From contig NZ_BAGM01000073.1 in NCBI RefSeq assembly GCF_000308855.1, positions 1-64,000 on the forward strand: a stretch of 64,000 nt of DNA, given 5' to 3'. Below, in pieces: positions 26,971 to 35,561 of this stretch; the stretch's first letter is position 1, and the number at the start of each line of letters is the position of its first letter. Both the position numbers and the translations under genes were made by a program. The stretch is from Nocardia veterana NBRC 100344 (GTDB lineage Bacteria; Actinomycetota; Actinomycetes; Mycobacteriales; Mycobacteriaceae). The notes beneath the pieces are model-generated. The model ran no database searches, was not told where the DNA came from, and was given only the letters and a program-made list of their open reading frames with translations.

Positions 26971-28116
26971 GTGTCGAGCATCTGTAACTACCCCGGCTGC
27001 ACTCGGACCATTACGCGCGGCGGAACACCGGGCCGCCCTTCGGAATACTGCGACCACCCCGAGCACACCCGGTGGCGCGCCTGGCGAGAGCGGCAGCGCC
27101 GGCAGCAGGAGGAGAGCGCGGGAACCGACGCCAACGTCACTGTGACGCAACAGGGCCCGGTGACGGCCGCGCGGTTGCGGGCGGACGAGATGCTCACTCA
27201 GTTCCGGACCCTGGCCGATCAGCTGAGCACCACGCTGTCGGTGGCGGTGGCCGAGCTGTCCACCCTGGCCGACCCGTCCGTGGCCGAGGCGCAGGTGCAA
27301 GCCGTGCAGGCCGACGCGGCGCGCCGCATCGCCGAGGCGGAGGTCGCGGCGGCCGCTGCCGAACAGGCCCGCCGCGATGCCGAGACCGCCCGCGCCGCAG
27401 CGGAAGCCGCGGCCGAGGATGCGGCGGCCGCCGCGGAGGCGGCCGAGGCGCGCATCGCGGAGGCGGTGGCCGCGCGCGACGATGCACTGCGCGAGGTGGA
27501 GCGGGCCAGCAAACAGGCGGCCGAGGACGTATTCGCCGCCCGCAGCGAGGCCGAGGCCGACATTCGGCAGATTCGCGCCGAGTGCGCGCAAACCGTCGAG
27601 GACGCCCGACGGCGCGCCGAGGAGGATATCCGTCTGGCCCGCGGCACATTCACCACCGAACTCGAACAGGCCCGTCGCGACGCCGCCCAGCGCGTCACCG
27701 CCGCCGGCGCCGAACGCGACCTCGCCGTACAACGGGCGAGCGATGCCGAACGTGCCGTCGAGCGCGCCGAATCCACCATCGCCGAACGCACCCAGACCCT
27801 GACGGAAACCAAGGCGGAGTTGACTCGGGCGCGAGCCGAGATCGACCGGATCCGCGAGGAAGCACGGGCTGCGCAGCAGCGCGCCGCCGACGATATCGCC
27901 GCCGTCCGCGCGGAAGCGGCCGCGGCGGCCGATGCCCTCGCCCAGCAGACCGCCGCCCGACTCGCGGCACTCGACGATGCCCGGCGCCAGACTCTGCTGC
28001 GGGCCGAACGCGCCGAGGCGCAACTCGACGCCCTGCTGTCGCGGCGCGGCGAGCAGCCGACCGCGGAGGTGGCCGCATCGGGCGCGGCCACCGGCGAGGG
28101 CCGGCGGTCCCGGTGA
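26971..28116 (+). CDS. Cys/His-cluster plus long coiled-coil protein of unknown function
   Basis: The 381-aa protein starts with a probable zinc-binding knot: two Cys in CNYPGC, then GRPSEYC and a His in HPEHTRW, followed by a basic patch RERQRRQQ (residues 5-45). From about residue 95 to 350 it is an uninterrupted Ala/Glu/Arg heptad-like coiled coil, ending in a loose Gly/Arg tail. I do not recognise a family. The layout, a small N-terminal nucleic-acid-binding-like head and a long coil, resembles KfrA-type plasmid proteins in architecture only. GTG 26971 fits a leaderless start, and the upstream DNA has a perfect palindrome that could be its binding site. Structural or scaffold roles remain possible. 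Confidence 0.8.
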   Translation: MSSICNYPGCTRTITRGGTPGRPSEYCDHPEHTRWRAWRERQRRQQEESAGTDANVTVTQQGPVTAARLRADEMLTQFRTLADQLSTTLSVAVAELSTLADPSVAEAQVQAVQADAARRIAEAEVAAAAAEQARRDAETARAAAEAAAEDAAAAAEAAEARIAEAVAARDDALREVERASKQAAEDVFAARSEAEADIRQIRAECAQTVEDARRRAEEDIRLARGTFTTELEQARRDAAQRVTAAGAERDLAVQRASDAERAVERAESTIAERTQTLTETKAELTRARAEIDRIREEARAAQQRAADDIAAVRAEAAAAADALAQQTAARLAALDDARRQTLLRAERAEAQLDALLSRRGEQPTAEVAASGAATGEGRRSR

Positions 28117-28222
28117 CCACGTTTGTTCTTCCGAGTGGGAACATGTCACCGGGTGCGGCAGGGGTAGCTTGGCCCGGGATGACCCCCTCTTCGAACGACA
28201 CCGGCCGGCGGCGTCCCGGCCG

Positions 28223-29704
28223 ATGAGACCACCGATTTCCACCGGCCTGCGGGCCGCCACCCGGAGCATCGAAACGGCCCTCGCGCGGGCGACGTCGAAA
28301 GTCTCGTTCGGATACCGGTCCACCGGTACGGGGCTGCGCACGGCCGCGAACCGGCTGCGGCACACCGACTCTCGGACGGCGCTGAAAATCGGCGGGGTGG
28401 CGGTGACCGGAGGCGCCCTGCTCGCCCTGCACGGCGACGAGAAGACCGAGTACGCCCAGCCGCCCCGCAGCGGAACAGCCGCGGACGCGATCGCGGTCGC
28501 CGAGTGGTGGAATTCGCTCGCGCCCGAGGAACAGCAGCGGCTGCTGAACGAAGAGCCCGAACGCATCGGCAATCTCAACGGGATACCGGTCGAGGTGCGG
28601 GACGCCGCGAACCGCAAGGTCATGAACGCCGACATCCATCGCGTCGAGGACGTCGCGAAGTCGAAGGGCGTCTCGGTCGACCAGATCGCGAAGAACCCGA
28701 AGAAATTCGGTCTGACGGCAGACGACCTGACGCGCTACCACAATGCCGTCAACGTCCGAGCCGGCCTGAACCAATACAGCGGCCCGAACCGGGCCGACCC
28801 CGGACAGTATCCGCCGGCACCGTATCCGACCTACCTGTACGCGTACCAGCCACTGGCGTTCGGCGGAAAAGGCAGGGCCGCAGTCAGTATCGGCAATCCC
28901 GACACCGCGCCCAATACGGCGATCGTGGTGCCGGGAGCCAGTCAGAGCGTGCGCGCCAGCGACGCATCCGACAAGGGCTGGTTCGCCGTCCAGAGCGAAC
29001 AGGCGCAGAACCTGTACACCGAATCGAACAGGGCCGATCCGTTGCATCCGACCGCGGTCGTCGCCTGGATGGGCTACGACTCACCGGCCGACGGAATCGC
29101 CGCCGTGCTGAGCGGAGACCCCACCGCCGAACGCAAGGGCGGGAACCTGCTGGCCGACGATGTCGACGGTTTGCGGGCCACCCATCGAGGTCCGTCGCAT
29201 GTGACCGTGGTGGGTTACTCCGCGGGAGCCATCGTCGCCGCCGATGCGGCCGCCGCGAGCCATCTGCGCGCCGACGATATGGTCCTGCTCGGCCCCGTCA
29301 GCACCGACCAGGCCCGCAACCAGGCCGACTTCCATCTCGACGGGGGCGGAAAAGTGTACGTCGGTAAGGCATCCAACGATCTGAACGCACATGCGGGCCA
29401 CGCCTGGATCGGTGGTCCCGATCCCATCGGGCCCGACTACGGCGCGACCCGGATCAAAGCCGAAACACCGGAGAGCTACGCGTCGCGACTCGGCTACAGC
29501 GGGCAGGCTCATCTGCACTACTTCACCGCCGGTAGCGAATCGCTGTACGCCACGGCACTTGTCACCTCCGGCCACGCCGACCGCTTGGGCGCGGAGAACA
29601 TGCTCGCCGGGCACCCGGATCCGATCCCGCTCTGGCCGGACGACGACCCCGAAGCCGACCGCACCGGCATTCGGGACGACCACTATCACCGACCTCCGCA
29701 GTAG
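28223..29704 (+). CDS. DUF1023 alpha/beta-hydrolase domain protein
   Basis: The 493-aa protein has an amphipathic N-terminus with a hydrophobic patch (about residues 55-70), the WWNSLAPEEQQRLL and GNLNGIPVEVRDAANR signatures that precede DUF1023 domains, and the nucleophile elbow GYSAGA (about residue 335), with VVPGASQSV and AWMGYD earlier strands. Such proteins occur near secretion or phage-like loci in actinobacteria and have no proven substrate. ATG 28223 has a weak ribosome binding site, so the start is uncertain. It follows the coiled-coil gene by about 105 bp in the same direction. Confidence 0.8.
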   Translation: MRPPISTGLRAATRSIETALARATSKVSFGYRSTGTGLRTAANRLRHTDSRTALKIGGVAVTGGALLALHGDEKTEYAQPPRSGTAADAIAVAEWWNSLAPEEQQRLLNEEPERIGNLNGIPVEVRDAANRKVMNADIHRVEDVAKSKGVSVDQIAKNPKKFGLTADDLTRYHNAVNVRAGLNQYSGPNRADPGQYPPAPYPTYLYAYQPLAFGGKGRAAVSIGNPDTAPNTAIVVPGASQSVRASDASDKGWFAVQSEQAQNLYTESNRADPLHPTAVVAWMGYDSPADGIAAVLSGDPTAERKGGNLLADDVDGLRATHRGPSHVTVVGYSAGAIVAADAAAASHLRADDMVLLGPVSTDQARNQADFHLDGGGKVYVGKASNDLNAHAGHAWIGGPDPIGPDYGATRIKAETPESYASRLGYSGQAHLHYFTAGSESLYATALVTSGHADRLGAENMLAGHPDPIPLWPDDDPEADRTGIRDDHYHRPPQ

Positions 29705-29989
29705 TCATCCGATCGTCACGGCTGCCGTTCGTCGGTGGCGGGCCGGCCGGGATCCGCACCGCCACAAGGTAACCGGCGGCTCGCCGGTCGGCTCGTGTGC
29801 GTCGGGTAGCGGCATTCCGACATGCCGAAGTCGTCGCTCGGGCCCGGGTATCCGGCCACAACCGGCGGCGATCCGGAAATCCGTTCCGATACCGGGTCGA
29901 TCGTCGGCTTCGCTGTGCGGTCACCGCTATGCTCGACAACTAAATCGACCACCCCCGCGACGGATCTCGCGGGAATCGAGAGGTGACAA
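29705..29989. other. Intergenic region without recognisable gene
   Basis: This 285-bp stretch separates the DUF1023 and DUF574 genes. Only shadow frames are open. A short CCGCGA/TCGCGG inverted repeat at about 29955-29970 is the only structure seen. Confidence 0.5.
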
Positions 29990-30802
29990 GTGAACGACGA
30001 CGCCATGCGAGCGCGGCAAGCAAGGCCGAGCGTGGCACGGGTATACGACTACATTCTCGGCGGCCGGGACAATTACGGGGTCGACCAGAATCTGGCCGAC
30101 TACTTCATCGACTTCCTGCCCGGCTCCGAACAGGTGGCCATCACCGCGCGAGCGGCGACCCTGCGTGCGGTACGCAGCATGTGCGCCAACGGTATCCGTC
30201 AATACATCGACCTCGGCTGCGGCCTTCCCACCACCGAGAACGTGCACGAGGTGGTACGCCGGCAACACGCCGACGCGCCGATCGTCTACGTCGACAACGA
30301 TCCGTTCGTCGTCGCCCACGGCCGCGCCTTGATGTCGATCGACGATCGGATCGCCGTGCTCGACGGCGACGTGCGCGATGCCGGTGCCATCGCCGACCAC
30401 CCGGATGTGCAGCGTCTGATCAACTTCGACGAGCCGGTCGGGCTGCTGTTCGGTGTCGTGCTGGCGTTCGTCGAGGACAATGAGGACCCCGCGGGTGTCG
30501 TCCGATCGTGGGTGGACCGGGTATCGCCGGGAAGCCAGGTCTACATCTCGCACTTCCGCTCGGGGCACAACCGTGAGACGAGCACCACCGAACGCAAGGT
30601 GCTCGACGCGTTCGGCCGGGGCCGGTGGCGCAACGACGACGAGGTGCAGGCGCTCTTCGGCGAGCTCGAGCTGATCGAACCAGGTTTGCTCCCGTGCGCG
30701 CAGTGGTGGCCGCAGTCGGCCGCCGACGACGCCGGCAACGGTCGCGAACTCAGTGTCTGGGAGCAGCTCATCGTCGCCGGGCTGGCCCGCAAAACCACCT
30801 GA
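29990..30802 (+). CDS. DUF574-type SAM-dependent methyltransferase
   Basis: The 270-aa protein carries the family hallmark near its start, SVARVYDYILGGRDNYGVD, seen as YDYILGGRDN at residues 19-28, then the SAM-binding QYIDLGCGLP (about 71) and a VYVDNDPFVVAH acidic loop (about 100). DUF574 proteins are numerous in actinomycetes; they are often linked to development or secondary metabolism, and their substrates are unknown. GTG 29990 follows GAGAGGTGA. The gene is monocistronic. Confidence 0.9.
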   Translation: MNDDAMRARQARPSVARVYDYILGGRDNYGVDQNLADYFIDFLPGSEQVAITARAATLRAVRSMCANGIRQYIDLGCGLPTTENVHEVVRRQHADAPIVYVDNDPFVVAHGRALMSIDDRIAVLDGDVRDAGAIADHPDVQRLINFDEPVGLLFGVVLAFVEDNEDPAGVVRSWVDRVSPGSQVYISHFRSGHNRETSTTERKVLDAFGRGRWRNDDEVQALFGELELIEPGLLPCAQWWPQSAADDAGNGRELSVWEQLIVAGLARKTT

Positions 30803-30925
30803 GCCCCCTGCGGGATCCCTCCGCACTCAGCGTCGAGTTGCGGACCTCCCGGCATGTTCCCCGAGGACGGCGATCCGGCGCCGTGTCGCTGACGCGCGAG
30901 AGATCGGCGGGGGAGTGTGCCCGCT

Positions 30926-31276
30926 TCAGCCGTGGACGCGCGCGGCGCCGATTCTGTCGATGCGGTCGCGACCCCACGCCCCGAGCGGCTCCAGCGCGGC
31001 ATTGAGCGCCGAACCCTGCTCGGTGAGTTCGTATTCCACCCGCGGCGGAATCTCCGGGAAGACCTTGCGGGTGATGATGCCGTCCTCCTCGAGTTCGCGC
31101 AGATGCTGAATGAGCATCTTCTCCGACACCCCGGGCAGGCCGCGGCGGAGCTCGCCGAAGCGGCGGACGCCGCGCGCCTCGAGCTCCCAGAGGATGAGTG
31201 GTTTCCATTTGCCGCCGAGCACGTCCATGGCGGCGTCGATGCCGCAGAAATATGGTCCGGATCTCTTCGTGCCCAT
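30926..31276 (-). CDS. HxlR family transcriptional regulator
   Basis: The 116-aa winged-helix protein shows the HxlR core: a Cys at position 11, the PLILWELEARGVRRFGELRR helix pair seen as RRFGELRRGLPGVSEKML, and the wing PRVEYELTEQG. Members often sense oxidants or electrophiles through N-terminal cysteines and repress a divergent oxidoreductase gene. Here the divergent neighbour is an imine-reductase-like dehydrogenase. An AAGTACC-N13-GGTACTT inverted repeat between the two is a likely operator. Confidence 0.9.
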   Translation of the reverse strand: MGTKRSGPYFCGIDAAMDVLGGKWKPLILWELEARGVRRFGELRRGLPGVSEKMLIQHLRELEEDGIITRKVFPEIPPRVEYELTEQGSALNAALEPLGAWGRDRIDRIGAARVHG

Positions 31277-31313
31277 CCCTCAGCCTCACTACCTGTTCAC
31301 ACACCTGCTGGTA

Positions 31314-31340
31314 AGTACCCGACCGAATAGTAGGTACTTG
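31314..31340. promoter_or_regulatory. Candidate HxlR operator
   Basis: AAGTACC (31314-31320) and its exact reverse complement GGTACTT (31334-31340) are separated by 13 bp, 37 bp from the regulator start and 80 bp from the target start. Confidence 0.55.
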
Positions 31341-31420
31341 TCGAACGAACGGCCGTGCCGCAGGGTTGATTCCAGCGCGCTGACCACAAGCTTTCCCAGC
31401 TTCCAAGGAGTTGACCCGCA

Positions 31421-32284
31421 ATGGCGGAACAGACGACAGTGACGGTTCTCGGCCTCGGCGCGATGGGTCGGGCACTGGCCGCGGGATTGCTGCGCGGCGG
31501 CCACCCGACCACGGTCTGGAACCGGACCGAAGGCAAGGATGCCGACCTGGTCGCGGCCGGTGCCACCTCGGCACCCTCGATCGGCGATGCCGTGCGCGCC
31601 GGCGATGTGATCGTGAGCGTGCTGCTCGACCACGCGTCGGTGCACGCCGCCCTGGACCCCGTCGCCGAGCAGCTACGGGGACGGCAGTTGATCAACCTCA
31701 CCAGCACCGCGCCCGAAGACGCCCGTGAGCTCGCCCGGTGGGCGGCCGCGCACGGCATCGGGTACCTCGACGGCGGTATCATGGCGGTCCCGCACATGAT
31801 CGGCCGGCCGGGTTCCTCGATTCTCTACAGCGGATCCCGCACCGTCTTCGACGCGAATCGCGACACGCTCGAATTGTTCGGCACCGCGGAATATTTCGGC
31901 GACGACGCCGGGCTGGCCTCGGTATACGACTTCGCCCTGCTGGCCGGGATGTACACGATGTTCACCGGATTCCTGCACGGGGCGGCCATGGTCGCCGCGG
32001 CGGGGCAGTCCGTTGCGGCGTTCTCCCATCGGGCCGCGGGCTGGTTGGGCGCCATGACGCAGTCGCTGCCCGAGTTCGGGCGGGTCATCGAATCCGGGGA
32101 CTACACCACCGATACCCAGCACCTGGCCTTCCAAAAGGCAGCGCTGGACGCGATCGTGCGGGCCAGCCGCGATGCCGGCGTCGCCCTCGACGTGGTCGCG
32201 CCGATCAAGAATCTGATCGACCGTCAGATCGCGGACGGGCACGCGGCGCTGGCCTTCGAGCGAACCTTCGAAGAACTGCGCTGA
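31421..32284 (+). CDS. Imine reductase-like/6-phosphogluconate dehydrogenase-family NAD(P)-dependent oxidoreductase
   Basis: The 287-aa protein has an N-terminal Rossmann domain (LGLGAMGRALA, residues 10-20; NRTEGKDADL at the NADP-phosphate loop) and an all-helical dimerisation domain. The pattern LDGGIMAVPHMIG and the helix with FALLAGMYTMFTGFLHG are like imine reductases rather than beta-hydroxyacid dehydrogenases, which would have a conserved catalytic Lys. Such enzymes reduce cyclic imines or related bonds with NADPH. ATG 31421 follows AAGGAG. It is probably controlled by the divergent HxlR regulator. Confidence 0.85.
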   Translation: MAEQTTVTVLGLGAMGRALAAGLLRGGHPTTVWNRTEGKDADLVAAGATSAPSIGDAVRAGDVIVSVLLDHASVHAALDPVAEQLRGRQLINLTSTAPEDARELARWAAAHGIGYLDGGIMAVPHMIGRPGSSILYSGSRTVFDANRDTLELFGTAEYFGDDAGLASVYDFALLAGMYTMFTGFLHGAAMVAAAGQSVAAFSHRAAGWLGAMTQSLPEFGRVIESGDYTTDTQHLAFQKAALDAIVRASRDAGVALDVVAPIKNLIDRQIADGHAALAFERTFEELR

Positions 32285-32337
32285 CGGGGGCGAGGCGGGC
32301 CCTGAAAGCGGTGAACCGTGGCGGATCGGCATCCTGC

Positions 32338-35300
32338 TCAGTACAAGGTGCCGATCCAGCGGCGGGTATCGGCCGGATCGATGACATCGTCGAGTTCGAG
32401 CACCGTCGCCGCGGTGAGCGCCTTACCGCTCTCGTAGGCGGCCCGGACGAGGTTGTCGAACGCGGCGGCGCGCTGCTCGGGATCCTCGATGGCCGCCAGC
32501 TCCTTCGCGAAGCCCAGCCGCACCGCGCCTTCCAGGCCCATGCCGCCGATCTCGCCGGTGGGCCAGGCGATGACGAAGCGTGGCGCTCGGAAGGATCCGG
32601 CGGCCATCGCCTGCGCCCCGAGCCCGTAACCCTTGCGCAGGATGACCGTTCCCCACGGCACCGACATCGCCGCCGCTTCGATGAACAAGCGACTGAACTT
32701 CGTCACCGTGCCGTGCGTCTCCGCCTCCGGGCCGACCATGAAACCCGGTGTGTCACAGAGCGATACGATCGGAAGCCGATGGGCGTCGCACAGTCGCAGG
32801 AAGGCGGCGAGCTTATCGGCCGCGGGTGCGTCGATGGCGCCGCCGAGATGCCGGCAGTCGTTGGCGACGAGCCCGAACGGCCGGCCCTGTACCCGCACGA
32901 GCGCCGTGACCACCCCGACACCCCAGTCGCGGCGCAGCTCCAGGACCGAGCCGACGTCGGCGATCGTGGCGATCGCCTCCCGGATGTCGTAGGCGCGCAA
33001 CCGATCGGCGGGCACCACATGCCGGGCGAGCCGAGGATCGGGTGCTTCCCACTCCTTGTGCGCCCCTTGAAAGTAGCCGAGGTAGTCGCGGGCGATCGCC
33101 ACCGCTTCGGCCTCGTCCGCGGCCACGACGTGCACGACGCCGTTGCGGCGTTGGACTCGCACGGGACCGATGTCCTCCGGTGCGTACACCCCGAGCCCGC
33201 CGCCCTCGATCATGGCGGGCCCGCCCATTCCGATATTCGCCTCCGGGGTGGCGATCACGACATCGCACATCCCCAGCAACGCCGCATTGCCGGCGAAACA
33301 GCGACCGGACACGATGCCGATCAAGGGGACCTGCCCGGACAGCGCGGCCATGGCCCGGAAGGTCGTCACATCGAGACCCGAAATACCGGAATGGTCGGTG
33401 TCGCCGGGGCGGCCGCCGCCACCCTCGGTGAAGAACACGACCGGAACGCTCTGCTCGCGGGCGAGTTCCAGCATGCGGTCGGTCTTCGCGTGATTGCGCA
33501 TGCCCTGGGTTCCGGCGAGCACGGTGTAGTCGTAGGACAGCACGACGGCTCGGGTGTTCTGCGTGCCGAACCGGTTCGCGTTGATCGTCGCCGTTCCGGC
33601 GATCAGCCCGTCGGCAGGCGTATTGGCGATCAGGTCCGCCATGCTGCGCCGGGAGCGCTGCGCCGCCACCGCCAAGGCGCCGTATTCGACGAAGCTGCCG
33701 TCGTCGACGAGATCCGCGATGTTCTCTCGCGCGGTGCGCCGGCCGAGCCGGTGCCGCTTGGCCACCGCGTCGGGCCGGGCCTCGTCCAGTCCGGCGCGGT
33801 GGCGCTCCCGCACGTCGGCGAGGTCGGCCCGTTCGGCGTCGAGGTCGATCGCGGTGAGATCGGCTGTGGCGCCGTCGTGTTCGGCATCGTCCCAGGCGAC
33901 GACCGCGGTATGCGGATCGAGGACGGTGCCGGGTTCGGCCAGCACTCGCACGACCCGCAGCGGCTGCTCGGCCCGCAGCACATGGTGCATCTTCATGGCC
34001 TCGATCACGGCCACCTCGCCGCCGGCGGCGATCACCGCGCCGGGTTCGGCGACGGCCACGACGGTGCCGCCGAGCGGGGACCGCAGAACCCGTTCGGCGT
34101 CGGCTGTTTCGATCTCCGGGCTCGGGCCGGGGGTCGGCTCCGGTGGGGCAGGTGTGCCGAATCGGCCGGCGCGCGCGAGGAGTTCGCCGCTGTGGCGTTC
34201 GAACCATTGGGTGTCGATATCGGGTTCGGCCGGCATCGCCTCGAGGATGGCCCGCTGCAATGCCACCGTCGTGTCGACGCCGTCGATCGTGGTTTCCGCC
34301 AGCGCGTCACTCGCGCGGCGCAGCGCCGCGGCATACGAGGGTCCGCGAGCGATGATCTTCGCGAGCAGGGAATCGAACCGCGCACTCTGCCGCATCCCCG
34401 CACAGGCGGCGGTATCGACTCGCACCCCGGATCCGGTCGGCGGCGTGAAGCGGCCGAGCACGCCGGTGCTGGGCAGTAGTTCGCCGGTGGCGCCGAGGAT
34501 TTCGGCATTGATGCGCACCTGGACGGCGTAACCGCGCGCCCGGCCGGCGGGCAGGTCGAGTTCGTCGAGCCGGTGGCCGAGGGCGAGATCGAACTGCACG
34601 GCCACCAGATCCAGGCCGGTGACCTCCTCGGTGACGGTGTGTTCGACCTGAAGCCGAGGATTGACCTCGAGAAACCACGCGGCATCGCCACGGACCAGGA
34701 ACTCGACCGTCACGACGCCCCGGCAGCCGAGCGACTCCACCAACCGGATCGCCTGCGCGTGCACCGCGCTGCGCAGGTCGCCGGTCAGATCGGGCGCGGG
34801 CGCGATTTCGACCAGCTTCTGTCGCCGCCGCTGCATACTGCAGTCCCGGTCGCCCACGGCGATCGCGCGTTCGCCGTCGGCGACGATCTGCACCTCGATG
34901 TGGCGGGCCCGGTCGACCAGGGCTTCGGCATAGACCGTGTCGTCACCGAAGCCGGCCCGCGCCTCCGCGCGGCAGTGCGCGTAGGCCTCGGCGAGGTCCT
35001 CGGGCCGGCGCACCACCCGAATACCGCGCCCACCACCGCCGGCGACCGCCTTGACCATCACCCCCTCGGGATGGCCGGCGAGCAACGCGGCGATCTGCTC
35101 GGGGCCCGCGGGCCCGTCGGTGGCCGGCAGTACCGGCACACCGGCGCGCCGGGCGGCGGTGCGCGCCGCGACCTTGTCGCCGAACGCACGCAGCACCTCC
35201 GGTTGCGGGCCCACGAACACCAATCCGGCTTCCGCGCAGGCCTGTGCGAAATCGGCGCTCTCACTGAGGAATCCGTACCCGGGGTGAACCAGCGCACCGG

Positions 35301-35514
35301 TCCCGGCGGACCGGGCGGCCGCGACGACGGCCGGGATGTCGAGATAGGCGGGCGCGCCGGCGCCGGGAAGCTGTACCGCGTGATCGGCCAGGCGGACCGG
35401 CACGGAGTCCGGTTCGTCGGCACTCGACAGCGCCAGCGTGGCGTAGCCCCGCTCCCGTGCCGTGCGCAGGACACGCACCGCCACCTCACCCCGGTTCGCC
35501 ACCACGACCTGCAT
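32338..35514 (-). CDS. Single-chain biotin-dependent acyl-CoA carboxylase (BC-BCCP-CT)
   Basis: All three catalytic modules are in one 1058-aa chain. The biotin carboxylase domain (about residues 1-450) has NRGEVAVRV, KAVAGGGGRGI and EVNPRLQVEHTVTEE. The biotinyl domain holds EAMKMHH with biotin on Lys508. The carboxyltransferase (about 560-1058) has both halves, with GGGRPGD and FEGAHKE-like YFQGAHKEWE, and late GLGAQAM. Such fused enzymes carboxylate acetyl-, propionyl- or longer acyl-CoA. Start ATG 35514 fits the usual MQVVVANRGE beginning. It is divergent from a TetR gene over a 47-bp gap holding a palindrome, so TetR control is likely. The acyl substrate cannot be told. Confidence 0.92.
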   Translation of the reverse strand: MQVVVANRGEVAVRVLRTARERGYATLALSSADEPDSVPVRLADHAVQLPGAGAPAYLDIPAVVAAARSAGTGALVHPGYGFLSESADFAQACAEAGLVFVGPQPEVLRAFGDKVAARTAARRAGVPVLPATDGPAGPEQIAALLAGHPEGVMVKAVAGGGGRGIRVVRRPEDLAEAYAHCRAEARAGFGDDTVYAEALVDRARHIEVQIVADGERAIAVGDRDCSMQRRRQKLVEIAPAPDLTGDLRSAVHAQAIRLVESLGCRGVVTVEFLVRGDAAWFLEVNPRLQVEHTVTEEVTGLDLVAVQFDLALGHRLDELDLPAGRARGYAVQVRINAEILGATGELLPSTGVLGRFTPPTGSGVRVDTAACAGMRQSARFDSLLAKIIARGPSYAAALRRASDALAETTIDGVDTTVALQRAILEAMPAEPDIDTQWFERHSGELLARAGRFGTPAPPEPTPGPSPEIETADAERVLRSPLGGTVVAVAEPGAVIAAGGEVAVIEAMKMHHVLRAEQPLRVVRVLAEPGTVLDPHTAVVAWDDAEHDGATADLTAIDLDAERADLADVRERHRAGLDEARPDAVAKRHRLGRRTARENIADLVDDGSFVEYGALAVAAQRSRRSMADLIANTPADGLIAGTATINANRFGTQNTRAVVLSYDYTVLAGTQGMRNHAKTDRMLELAREQSVPVVFFTEGGGGRPGDTDHSGISGLDVTTFRAMAALSGQVPLIGIVSGRCFAGNAALLGMCDVVIATPEANIGMGGPAMIEGGGLGVYAPEDIGPVRVQRRNGVVHVVAADEAEAVAIARDYLGYFQGAHKEWEAPDPRLARHVVPADRLRAYDIREAIATIADVGSVLELRRDWGVGVVTALVRVQGRPFGLVANDCRHLGGAIDAPAADKLAAFLRLCDAHRLPIVSLCDTPGFMVGPEAETHGTVTKFSRLFIEAAAMSVPWGTVILRKGYGLGAQAMAAGSFRAPRFVIAWPTGEIGGMGLEGAVRLGFAKELAAIEDPEQRAAAFDNLVRAAYESGKALTAATVLELDDVIDPADTRRWIGTLY

Positions 35515-35532
35515 GCCGACAGTCTGATTGAC

Positions 35533-35550
35533 ATTGACGTCAACGTCAAT
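35533..35550. promoter_or_regulatory. TetR operator between the acyl-CoA carboxylase and its regulator
   Basis: ATTGACGT-CA-ACGTCAAT is a perfect 8-bp inverted repeat with a 2-bp centre. It sits in the middle of the 47-bp divergent gap and overlaps a TTGACA -35-like element (35528-35533). Confidence 0.7.
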
Positions 35551-35561
35551 ATGCTGGAGCC

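Noticed and set aside
28179-28226. Tiny frame starting ATG 28179 before the DUF1023 gene
   Set aside because: It stops after 15 codons overlapping the next ATG; possible leader peptide but without a ribosome binding site or conserved feature to support it.
31738-34479. A 913-codon open frame on the plus strand
   Set aside because: It is antisense to the acyl-CoA carboxylase and overlaps the imine-reductase gene; its composition (Arg, Gly, His, Asp rich) is that of a shadow frame in high-GC DNA and it shows no domain.
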